A stretch of 64,000 bases of DNA from Sphaerulina vaccinii (taxonomy: Eukaryota; Ascomycota; Dothideomycetes; Mycosphaerellales; Mycosphaerellaceae): NCBI GenBank assembly GCA_022570795.1, contig JAKUDP010000002.1, positions 2,356,001 through 2,420,000 on the forward strand, given 5' to 3'. Positions within the stretch are counted from its first letter, which is position 1. Every line of letters starts with the position of its first letter. A program made the position numbers and the translations under genes. Under the pieces are notes generated by a model. It worked only from the letters and a program-made list of their open reading frames with translations, was not told the origin of the DNA and made no database searches. Of the stretch, positions 44,901 to 54,100 are shown in pieces.

Positions 44901-45241
44901 CCGCCTGCTGCTGTCGCCATAGGAGGGTCGCGAATGTGCACGTTAAACATACCTCCTGTCGCAGCATTGGCACTTCCAGAACCAGTACGTTTCATGATCT
45001 TGCCGACTCGAAATCGCTGACGCGAGAAAGGTGAAGAAGGTTTACGTTCCCAGGCGCGTTGTACTTTGGCGATTGGCACGTTGTCTGGTGCAAGGCCTGC
45101 GGCATCCTGCATGTCCCATTCCAGTTGCGCGGATGCGCTCGCGGAGTCTGTAGAGGGGGCCTGTTGGTTTTGATCTTGATTTGTGTTGGTGTCGTGAGTA
45201 TTGGTAAGTATGCCTGGTATAGATGGCGCGTCGTCGTCCAT
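41918..45241 (-). CDS. Large disordered, probably nuclear protein, 1107 aa
   Basis: One exon of 1107 codons starts MDDDAPSIPGIL. Composition is dominated by Ser, Pro, Glu, Thr, Lys and Ala, with no recognisable globular enzyme fold, signal peptide or membrane span. Short ordered-looking islands occur: PFSRQRFRVGKIMKRTG near residue 75, IPFDEYMKRFSPSW near 325, and SRLANETRKNTNGNKSGA near 770. Many basic clusters (SPKNRRIAT, SPPKKARLR, SPAKKRGGRR) preceded by Ser-Pro suggest nuclear localisation and CDK phosphorylation, so a chromatin or cell-cycle role is plausible but only inferred. It shares a 206-bp promoter with MRP10. I know of similar disordered fungal proteins without assigned function; no gene name can be given. 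Confidence 0.75.
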   Translation of the reverse strand: MDDDAPSIPGILTNTHDTNTNQDQNQQAPSTDSASASAQLEWDMQDAAGLAPDNVPIAKVQRAWERKPSSPFSRQRFRVGKIMKRTGSGSANAATGGMFNVHIRDPPMATAAGGGTPVKAVKKMRVDNGAMDRAMSIVSNWDARGSPKNRRIATRSSLSQEALIALPEDDDDMEGGLDDFDVTGLVGNTEVEIEQEGDPEGTTLEIFDEDGTKLDVTAEDVDEDNWEDESDGTPDATGEERTAVTAPGESAVIEAHVQARAGQDTAEEEDVDDGATEVNDPEDAARGWDRLREELPEVRRQEAKSLGIPFDEYMKRFSPSWNSQDDKPESQLDSNAAETASARLAEVIDNKSSVLPEGSSILPDGFFSPAVTRRRPISQVKLQNAGRRRTLPKNFASQSATGKTSEQARTLANGDNSQEREGQNSESIELGTTESTLQQSRPNRDNPVESVEGHERPGTPEPHSSAEDASRASSNFSRPIPSISGTHPRLPLRRSPRRQSSSPFKGKSILKNNGKHHLVAFTPIKLATLPTAQPASSPLPFVPSGITIENNRPEQPVRSSSAPPEEPQITPRKQYQPRISDDTALLEAFLKRASESKNGKHLSDTARRESFERQSESSVVPQALATSPEEQMATSSKDVLGDLDPNSPSPRKASATSSTIFHDEGPKLQLEYAKDPIRDDQDEDELATESTRPQRFSGSRKSGRMKKKPETLSASTYSKPARISIKGSTDGVVLKQTEASRLANETRKNTNGNKSGAVMPLVRLKALRAEEEARTRRSPELGSDAMEMEPEKPAGRRGITWSETLVSFYEGEEPEVSMLTDEPSIDPLSTQDDDTMAGLETEAQALPATDTPSKPRLRRLMPTRTASTPAKPTVPREQSLRKGEPEPEVTAEGEPKLKPKNSTKRKVSRIATPAKPKRGATSETEDMDETMMADDETLQLDVSSVPPPPPTAKKVASSSSKKSIPTPAAKVKPATSKLPAPATSLPMPGKENGLIASPPKKRMTKTSSQAAAAPARLNQSGEIKSLPPAPRFEIQKAAKSRPGEDGAMAGLISSPPKKARLRVLPGREVARGIVLGVGVGIDDEDIHNGEVSMRSPAKKRGGRRVMS

Positions 45242-45447
45242 TGTGTCGACAAAGAGTGCACGAGCACGGTGAATGTTGGGTGGTGTGGTGTGGCAACGCG
45301 TGTGGGAGATGTGGGAGGGACTTGTTTTGATCTCGATCGGACTGTCTCAATTTCGCGCTAGCCACCAACTCACGTGCTGCGGAGGTCTCTTTCCATCGAC
45401 ACCATCAACGGAGACAGCACTGTACAACTACTATCGATACCTTCAAA
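45242..45447. promoter_or_regulatory. Shared divergent promoter, disordered protein / MRP10
   Basis: Only 206 bp separates the two start codons, so regulatory elements must be shared. No TATA box is visible. Confidence 0.5.
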
Positions 45448-45815
45448 ATGGTTGCGGGAAAGACATCCAAGGAAGCGCTCGCCAGAGCAGCACAGACGAC
45501 GACTCCGAAACTACCGCCTTTGCCAAAGCTCCGAGTGCGAAAACCGGACAAGGGCGAAGCGAATCCATGTCTGGGCATCATGAGCAGCATGTTGGGTATG
45601 GCAGCGCAGTCTCCGATGAGGCATTATGGGAGCTGACAGATGCGATAGGATGCTGGGCTTCATCCGGCCATAGCGCAGCAGGCTGCGCGGCACTGGAACA
45701 ACAACTACGAGGCTGTATGGATGCGCGAAAAACGGCCCAACAGTCCAAAAGCACCATCAACCACCACCTGTCACGATTCTACCCACAGATCATTGGACCG
45801 CATAAGAGGAAGTAG
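45448..45815 (+). CDS. MRP10: Mitochondrial small-ribosomal-subunit protein Mrp10 (CHCH)
   Basis: Exons 45448-45595 and 45649-45815 with a 53-bp intron (GTATGG...GATAG) give 104 aa. The N-terminus is basic and Pro-rich (KLPPLPKLRVRKP). The CHCH fold is seen as two CX9C motifs: one spans the intron from PCLG through MLGC, the second is CAALEQQLRGC. The cysteine pairs form disulfides on import by Mia40-Erv1. The C-terminus NHHLSRFYPQIIG is typical of the family. In yeast Mrp10 is an mS37-type subunit of the mitochondrial small ribosomal subunit, needed for mitochondrial translation. Confidence 0.92.
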
Positions 45816-46977
45816 CGCATTTGAAGATAGGGATGACTGGCGAAATGAGCTGCAAATGCAAGTGCACAGGGTAATATCTGATACCATTAGCGACATTGGG
45901 AGGCGTTTGGGGATGAATGCTCCTACTTTGCATGGAGTCAAACATGTACAAATATGTTGTACAAAAAGAGGAAGATGGTCGAACCGACAATTTACAGCTA
46001 TTTGCCCAATTCAGTTGCAGAAGTCGCATGCCTCCCTGTGGCAGAATGCGTCTGCTTGGAAGCACTTGATTTGTTGGATGGGCAATGATCCATGTGTGCG
46101 AACTGCACATTGTTCTCTCACCATGAATCCTGGGGGCGAGATATGCTTGCAGTCAATCACGGATGACAGGACATTGATACATGCAGTGTCACAAGAGATG
46201 GGCGCTGTTCGTGTGCATGGAGAGAGCATCAAGGCAGAGCAGCTGGGGATTTCTCAACCATCTTCTGCTTCGATCGTTGTGCTCCACAGCAACGACAACG
46301 CTCTTGAAGAAAAGGCCCTGGACCAAATGTCAACGTCCATCGATCGACGCTTGCCCGCATTCGCTCGAGCAGCGACGATCAACGCCAGACGACTTTCGCA
46401 GGTTCGGCTCCAGCACTCGCAATGTCTTGCTCATAGTCTAGCAGTGCGAAGGACTTGACTAGCTGGTCGCTTGGTCGTGGTGCCTGATCTGGCCAGAGTC
46501 TTGTCAACTCTGCGTGGAGGTGGTAGTCTGCTAGTGTGGAAATCTCAATCAGTCCTCATCACTCTCTCCTCGCTTCCACGTGGATATAAAGATGCAAGAT
46601 CTGTCGACATCTCAATGTTCAGTAGCCTAGCCTGGTAACAAGCCCTGCACTTTCAATGTTTGACAAAGCTTCACGCCCATTCAAGCATTTCTAGGCCGGC
46701 CTTGCATACTTCTCAGCCAATAACACCTTGATGTCTTTCAACATGTCTCCTCCACTTGCACCAGATCTCACGCCTCTTTCGACATCTCACAGCCCGCATA
46801 GGCTAGACAACGTGGAAAACAGCCTGACTCCATCAGCACGTTGCCAAGCAACGGACGTTGATACGCCGAAACCTACTTGGACCTGCAGAAGTGGATACAA
46901 GCCACCGCTCCTCCAAACACCTCAACTCATTTGGAAAAGCAGCATCTTGCAGAGTGGCAGCCCGCACGGCATTCTCA
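45816..46977. other. Intergenic, possible 5' leader of the phosphatase gene
   Basis: A plus-strand frame (45721-46458) overlaps the MRP10 last exon in another phase and lacks motifs; it is not called. A TATA-like box at 46585-46590 precedes ATGs at 46731 and 46743 whose frame (starting MSFNMSPPLAPDL) stays open to 47033. This frame could be a 5' exon spliced into the phosphatase coding frame, but no single splice is convincing. Confidence 0.4.
46585..46590 (+). promoter_or_regulatory. TATA-like box of the phosphatase gene
   Basis: TATAAA follows a CACGTGG sequence about 390 bp upstream of the annotated phosphatase start and 141 bp upstream of the ATG at 46731. CACGTG is the core bound by Pho4-type bHLH regulators of acid phosphatases in yeast; whether that regulation applies here is a guess. 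Confidence 0.3.
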
Positions 46978-49068
46978 ATGCGAGAGCAGGATTCCGCGCA
47001 GAATCCGCTGCTACAGACCGATGCGCAGGATGACGAGCTGAAGTGCAGCCGGTGCAGTCCAAGTCCAAGTACAAATAGTCCAGCCACCCCGGTCTCCAGA
47101 TCTAGAGATCATCGTCAACGCCTGGGACAGAAGGTGCTTTTCGTCGCACAGATCCTGATCTTTGTTCTTGTTATACTACAGTTCATCATGATGTACAAGA
47201 AGTATGCCTTCGCATGTGGTGCGGCGGCAGTCATTGGAAGTGAGGCTGCTATTGTTGGATATTACTCCAGCTCGAGTAGTTCTAGCTTGCCTGACTATTA
47301 TGTGACGAAGCCGGAGCTATTCCCTGGTAAATATGTCCTTCCACAGATGAGAGATTGTGGTGAGAAGCTGTACTGATGGTATGATAGGGCCAACTCCAAC
47401 TGGGGCGGCAGCATTTCTGGCTGAAACGAACCCTGCCCCATTTGCAGGCACAGTGAGTGTGACTGAAGACTTCTATACCTCCATTGACACACAGCTAACA
47501 CGACTGCGCAGACCTACATTCCGAACTCGCCACTCGAGACTCAAGTTCCGATCGTGGGAAATAACGATAATGGAAACATCTTCCAGATGCACGGCCAGCT
47601 GTCGCACTACTTTCCTAACCCTCAAGGCTTTGGTGTCGACGAATACTCGCTCCCTAAGAATGCATCAATTGTGCAATTGAACATGCTTTCGCGACACGGA
47701 TCACGATACCCTACTACTGGAGCCGGTGCTACAGTCATCGGACAGAAGATCCTTAACTATACTACTGGTGTACTAGGCCATGCAACATTCTCTGGGCCAC
47801 TCGAGTTTCTCAACACTTGGACCTATAAGGTATGCATGAGCCGAAGACAGCTAATCGTGAGATGAATGCTAATAAACTCAAGCTCGGCGCTGAAATTCTT
47901 GTTCCTGTTGGCAAACAGGAACTGTTCGACAGCGGCACACTGCACCAGATCATGTATGGACATCTTTACAAGAACAACGGCACCAAGATCACTGCCCGAT
48001 CGACCACTCAGGACCGTATGCTCAAGTCCGCCGAGTACTTCCTTGCAGGTTTCTTCGGATTGGACTGGACACAGAATGCAACTTTGGTGCTCGCCATCGA
48101 GCAGACCACAGGCATCTGGAACAATACCCTAGCAGGCTACTACAACTGCAACAACTCAAATGCTGCTGTGAACACTGGGGGAAACAACGCCTCAACACAG
48201 TGGTACAACATTTATCTGGCCAACGCGACTCAACGCCTCAACTCACACAGCTCAGGCTTCAACTGGACTGTTGCCGATGCTTACAATGCCCAGTCGCTCT
48301 GTGCGTATGAGACCGTTGCCTTGGGATACTCCGCTTTTTGCGGACTCTTCACTTACGCTGAGTGGGAGGGCTATGAGTACTCCATCGATCTCTCGTTCGC
48401 TGGTAACAACATGTTTCAATCTCCCACTGGCCGTGCTGTCGGGATTGGCTATGTTGTCGAGATTCTGTCGCGTCTTCAAGGACATGTTATCACGAAGCCT
48501 ACTGCTCAGATTAACGTGACCTTGGACAACAACACAGCTACGTTCCCGCTAGGGCAAACACTCAACTTTGGTAAGAGAACTATGACACTTGCGCTTGTCC
48601 GTTTCACTTGCTAATACTACCTCAGACTTCTCTCACGACACAAACATCGCATCCATCCTCACAGCATTCGGCCTGACACAATTCGCACCCGTGATGCCAG
48701 CGGACCACATTCAACGCAATCGTTCGGTCATCGTCTCACACATGGAACCTTTCGGCGCAAGACTCGACATGGAAATCATCGAGATACCAAAGCCTCTAAG
48801 CGGAAACCGCAAGAACGGCACAACCTATGAGACTGGTGGCACTACCCGCTACATTCACTTCATTCTAAATCAAAGGACGATTCCGCTCGGAAAATCCTTC
48901 GCTCAGTGCGGTCAGCGTGATGATGGCTGGTGTGAGCTTACCACTTTCATGGAGGTGCAGTCGAAGATGCTTGAGATGGCTGAGTATGAGTTCTCGTGCT
49001 TTGGGAAGTACCCTGTCGTGCCTTATGGCGGTATTACGAATGGGGTGCCTGTGGCTAAGCCTACTTGA
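46978..49068 (+). CDS. Membrane-anchored histidine acid phosphatase (phytase-like)
   Basis: Five exons, 46978-47326, 47388-47452, 47512-47829, 47883-48570 and 48626-49068, give 620 aa. The catalytic loop LSRHGSRYP (RHGxRxP) is at about residues 198-206, with the His that forms the phosphoenzyme; the proton-donor motif SHDTN is at about 476-480 and spans the last intron edge. Between them are many N-glycosylation sites and the cysteines expected for extracellular disulfides. The N-terminus has no cleavable signal peptide: residues 53-73 (VLFVAQILIFVLVILQFIMMY) form a signal anchor, so the enzyme is likely a type II membrane protein facing outside or the vacuole lumen. It hydrolyses phosphate monoesters, possibly inositol phosphates. 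The start ATG is uncertain (see upstream region). It converges with ERG27, 76 bp apart. Confidence 0.88.
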
Positions 49069-49144
49069 GGATACGTAACCTCAACGACGCAGGAGGTAAA
49101 TATTGTACATAGTTGAATACAGCCAGCTTTCGCAAAGGTATCGC

Positions 49145-50498
49145 TCAAACATCCACTGATCGCTCCTGACTAATCGGCCCAAGCCTCTTCTCCCACTCAA
49201 CTCTCATGTCCTCCATCTGTTTCCAAGCTTGTCTCCCAACCTCCTCAAACTCCTCTCTCCTCTCCCTCGTCGTAGCTTGCAAACCGCGATAATGTCCTTT
49301 CGTGACACTTCCCGGCGGAACGACGCCAGGTTTCCCACAAAATCCCCAACCCTGCACTTCAGTACGTCCAACTCTCTCATCACCTTGCACACTAGTCGCA
49401 GATCCCCATTTACCTTTTCCTTCCACTCTTTCTGCTTCAAGCAGTTCAGGGGATAGAACTGTAAAAGCCATTGCAACGGCTCCTTTGTAAGGGTCGATGG
49501 CATGCCAGGGTGATCCGAGCCAGCGTGCGATGTAGAAGGACATGTTCATGAAGAAGGCTAGGAACCAGTGGAGTCCGGATATCGAAGTTGCTACTACACC
49601 AGGATGTGTAACGAGCATTGTAGGAGACTCTTCTCGCTTTGAAGTGTTGAAGAACTTTTCCGTGTAAGCTCTCGTTGCCGGCAACTCCGAAGTAAGTACC
49701 AAAATCTCCGTCAAACGTTTCGAAGACTCATATGCTGCCAAAGATTTCAAACCTTGAATATCGTCGATCTTGAAAGCTTCTTCCACAGCACCCGTACTAG
49801 AAATCCAAACAATCCTTGTGTCGCGATCCATCAAAGGCGCCAACCAATGCGTAAGTAAATAATGCCCAAAAACATTCGCAGTAAAAACCTCGCCTAATTC
49901 TGGCTCGTCTCCACTCGTCGCGAGATCCTGGACTTGCTTCTTAGTCCTTGCTCCAACGTCGCAGGTCATATATGTCGGATAAGTCACAGCCTGAAGAAGA
50001 TCTGTGCATACACTCCAGATGGCTTTGGGCCAGTTAAGTCCTGACCATCCCGCGACGCCGGCATTCCATACCACTGCATCGAGTTTTTGACCTCGTTGGA
50101 GTAGTTGCTCGGCTAGAGATCTTACGGTTTTGAGCTGAAGGAGATCTACTAGGACGCCTTCGATTTTGACTCGTGTTTGGAGGAGGAGGCTGATTCCGAG
50201 AGTTTTGCCGTTTGCTTCGCGTAAGGTTTGTTGGAAATGTGCTTCCAGTCTTTTGCGCGTGTCTTCGCTCTTTTTAGTGTCTCGTGTTGAGCAGAGTAGG
50301 TGGAGAGTCTGAGATTGAGGTCTTGTGTAAAGGAACTCGTCGATGAGTCTGCAGCATAATGCGAAGCCAAGGCCGCTGTTTTCGTTTTCATGTTAGCGAC
50401 TATTCTTTGGCGCCTTACACTCATGCTCACCTGTTCGCACCGGTTACAAGGACTGTGAATGTAGTGCTGCCTCCTTTTTCCTGCGATGGGGCATCCAT
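49145..50498 (-). CDS. ERG27: 3-keto-steroid reductase (sterol C-4 demethylation)
   Basis: Exons 50498-50431 and 50375-49145 with a 55-bp intron give 432 aa. The Rossmann dinucleotide motif TGANSGLG (residues 19-26) is split by the intron, which confirms it. NVFGHY and the catalytic pair Tyr238/Lys242 in YESSK are typical of short-chain dehydrogenases; WNAGVAGW matches the NAG strand of the family. The length and HPGVVATSI segment fit Erg27, the NADPH-dependent enzyme that reduces the 3-ketone left after C-4 decarboxylation in ergosterol synthesis. It acts at the ER and lipid droplets with Erg25, Erg26 and Erg28. Hydrophobic stretch LHWFLAFFMNMSFYIARWLG near residue 290 may bind the membrane. 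An insertion of roughly 20 residues around TYPTYMTCDVG precedes the usual NVF helix, as in other filamentous fungi. Confidence 0.93.
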
Positions 50499-51105
50499 AT
50501 CTTCTCACGATGAGGGAACGCGTCAGCAGTCGGCGGATTGAGACGGTTTTGAGTGATGAATTATCTTCCTGGCACCGTTTCCCTCGAGGAGGTTGGCAAC
50601 CACGCGAGAAATTCAGATGATATCAGGTTGGTCGATATCTTCCTCTCACTTCTGCTCATTGAAATGGAAGTAAGGTTCGGTCGATCCTTGGCGACGATCA
50701 TACGATTCGTTGAACGCGCTACGACGCGGAAGCACGTGGAAGTTGCGATGACAAGATATCGAACACAATGCCTGAATTTTGAAAGCCGAGCGCTTCGAGT
50801 CTCTCATCTATGTGCTCTCCTCATTTCTCTATAATCGCTGGGGTATATATGCAGTATTACTGTTCTCTTCAGGCCATCGAGGGTTGACCCAACGATGCCT
50901 ATCGTACAGTCATGAGTACCAACAGGTATCCGACAATGCTAAACTCACGCTTGAAGCGCCATACAAAGCCAAACAGATCATCAACGCCGTCGATCTTCGT
51001 TAGATCATGAATCCATCCTCAAAGCTGCCACTGTTCGCTTTCCAGAAGTCTGTACAGTCAAAACAATGTGTCAAGAATCGAAACGCTCCAGTACTGTCAC
51101 CTTGA
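50499..51105. other. Intergenic, 0.6 kb
   Basis: Holds the promoter of ERG27 and the 3' flank of the glucan synthase, both on the minus strand. No supported coding sequence was found; a 93-codon plus-strand frame at 50553-50834 has no motifs. Confidence 0.45.
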
Positions 51106-54100
51106 CTAAGGCTTGGTGAGTTGTTCTTTGCGGAAGAACGTGAAGAATCCTACGCAGATGCCGAGCTGGAATAGCAAACAGATCCAGAACCATGGCTGAG
51201 ACAGTCCGTCTGACCAGCCACCGGCGAAGTTAGGGAAGGTTGGCCCAGGGCCTGTGCTGTTGAGGCCATCTGCTCTGGCGATCTAAGAAGATAGTTAGCA
51301 AGTGTGCAAGAATGATAGTATAGAACTGTGACTTACGATGGTGGCTAGTGCTCCGATGATCTGACCCAGCATAAGTGCGAAGGAGCAGTGGAAGCGAACC
51401 ATTGTCTGCAGGATGATCATGCCGAAGCCGATACCTTGTATCGAGTCCAGCACGCCAAGCCATAGCCAGAGACATCTTCCGAGGATGGCAGATGCGACAG
51501 GTCCACCAGCCCAGGGCAAGTATTGACCAATATCGGAGTTTGACCAGAGGATTTGACACCATCTAGGTGCACCAAGACCAATGGCAAAGATAGGGATGAA
51601 CCAGCTATGAGTTGTGGAGAGCCGACCAAACAGGAAGAGCACCCCGATCCATACTACCACAAAGAACAGGAGGATGAGTAAGACTATCGCCCATGCTGGG
51701 GCGTGCTTAGAGCTCCAGAGGTATGACCAGTTGCGGCCGTACGGCGAAGAGAGGAAGATATTTTGCACAAACACAGCAATGAGGAACCAGACGACGATCT
51801 TCCGGCGGAAAATGGAAGAGTAGAAGTCCGGCACACCTCCAGGCTTCTGGCGATAGAAGTCAGGCAAGCCGAAAAACAGTATCAGCCCAATGCACCACAG
51901 AAAGATGGCGATCGGGATGCCAATCGCTGTCATCGTGTAGCCGAGAGAGGTCGATTGCCCAGCGTTACTTTCGGTGGTGAGCTTGCTACCCCAGGCCCAC
52001 ATGCCCACCACATACAGCTGCTGGGTACCTTGGATCGCACATGCTCGGAATGCCCAGTCTTTGACGGGTGCAGATCCAAGCGAGCCGAAGTTCTGGGCAA
52101 AGAAGAGCGATCCGGACGACGATGCTACTGCGTACATGGCGGTAGCAACATTTTGCACCCATCCTCGAGCATTTGTCGATGCTCCGAAAGGAGCGAACGC
52201 CAGCAGCCAGAAGGCCAGGCCGTAGAAGGCCCATGGCAAGCTCATACACCAGACAGCAGCAACTCGTCGGAAGAGGTACCACCATACCAGTGTCGTGGCT
52301 AAGTAGATCGAGGCAATGACGTACAGTTGGCCGGCAGTTTGACCTACTTGTCCACTGATGAGTGTGATCTGGTAGGAGTTGGCAGCTAGGATCTGTCCCA
52401 GCGCGAGTAGGATCGAGTATACTGGCCAATCACCGATCTTGTACATCATGATACGTCGAATGCCAGTAGGTGCTTGGTAATTATCAGGGAGCAGGAATTG
52501 GGCCACCGACTCATCGGTCTCAACGCCTTCGTAGATTGAACCTGCAGGAGTGGGACCTCTCGAGGCATTCGGCGTGTTGGTGCGGCTCATCTTCGCATCG
52601 TGCAAACGACTGAACCATTGTTTCTCGGACTTCTCGAGGTACTCTTCGATGCACAATGCACTCTCTGAAGTGCTTCCGTTCAAGGTGTCGAGCTTCTTGT
52701 CGAAAGTCTTATAGTAGAGTCCAGTGGGGTCCGTGAAGAAGGGCATAAGATCTTGTGGCTGGTTCTTCTTCTCGTCCATGACAGTCTCCGTGCAGAGAGG
52801 CGTCTGCGGTATGCTCGGCGCATCACTTCGAACTGGGGTGTGCGGTCGGGAGAGGAATGGAAAGTGAGCACCACCTGGAGTGTCTGTCGGAGTAATTGGG
52901 GAAAAGTACGGATTGTGTGTTGCATCGGGTGAAGTGGGTTGATTGGCCAGAGTAGCGTCACGGAGAGCATAGCTCATTTCATTGATGCCACCGAGCTGCG
53001 ATCTGCGTTTGGACTCCTCTGCGGCTTGCTGTGAGATGTACTCCTCGTCTGTGATGCTGCTGAGGCGGGTGCGTGGTTCCTGATCGTCCAGAGAGTTTCG
53101 TCGCGAGGCGCTTGGTGTTTGAGCAGGAGTCGTTCGTGGAGGCGAACCGCCGTGACCTGGACCATGTCGCATGCCAAGTGAAAGTGATGCAGGGCGCGAT
53201 GTTGACGGTGTTGTAGCTCCAGATCTGGTTGGCGACGATGGACGTGTGCCTGGTCTACTGCCTGCTGGAGTACCCCATCCACTGCGTGGAGTCATCCAGC
53301 CAGGCGTATTCCAGCCACTTGACGCACCACTCTTGTCTTCGAGACCCATCCTCTTCGCAGTGATGTGTTCCATGCGCTTCTTGTGGACCTTGATGGCTCT
53401 CGATTGGAGGATCTCGAGGTCTTCCTTCCATTGCGCGACAGGGAACCGCTGTTTTGCTGATCGTGCGCGCATCATGGCTCGTGTATCGTAGTCAGATTTC
53501 AGAGCTGCAGCGATAGCCATCTTGAACTGGTTCATCTGATGCTTGGTCGATGAAGACTCGATGGTATACCACCAACCTGGCATTTGACCAAGTCCACCAA
53601 CACGAGAGCCCACTCCAAGGGCACCCTTGCGTCCGAACTCGACGGCGACAAGACCGAAAGGCTCGTCTCTGCTAGGAATGAGGGCAAACTCTGCGCCGCT
53701 GAAGATAAATGGTGGTAAGGCAGTGAACTCAGGCTTGGAATAGACGCGGCCAGGATACTTCTCCATCATCCTTTCCAGCTTCAGTGCTGCGAACTTGCCA
53801 TAGAGATCAATGGTGGGTCCGATTGCAAGTAGTTGAACCTGAGGGTACTTCTCGAGGATGGCCGGGAACACATCAGCAATCAGATCGATTCCCTTTTGCA
53901 TCGACCAACGACCCACAAACACGAACAGGTCGGCATCGGCTCGTTGCTCCAGACCAGCCCACTCTTGCGCCTGGCGCTTCAGACCAGCGCGAGCGCTCTC
54001 GAATACCTGATCAATCTGCACAGAGTCGGGATCTGTGAGCTTCTTGTCCCACTCAGCGATATCAGTAGGATCAGGGTTCGGTAGGGCTCCGATCTTCCTA

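Noticed and set aside
42228..45020. Plus-strand frames of 174-302 codons opposite the disordered protein
   Set aside because: They are Ser/Pro-rich mirror images of the low-complexity sequence on the minus strand, without methionine contexts or motifs.
45721..46458. 245-codon plus-strand frame
   Set aside because: It overlaps the MRP10 terminal exon in another phase and shows no motif beyond it; probably chance.
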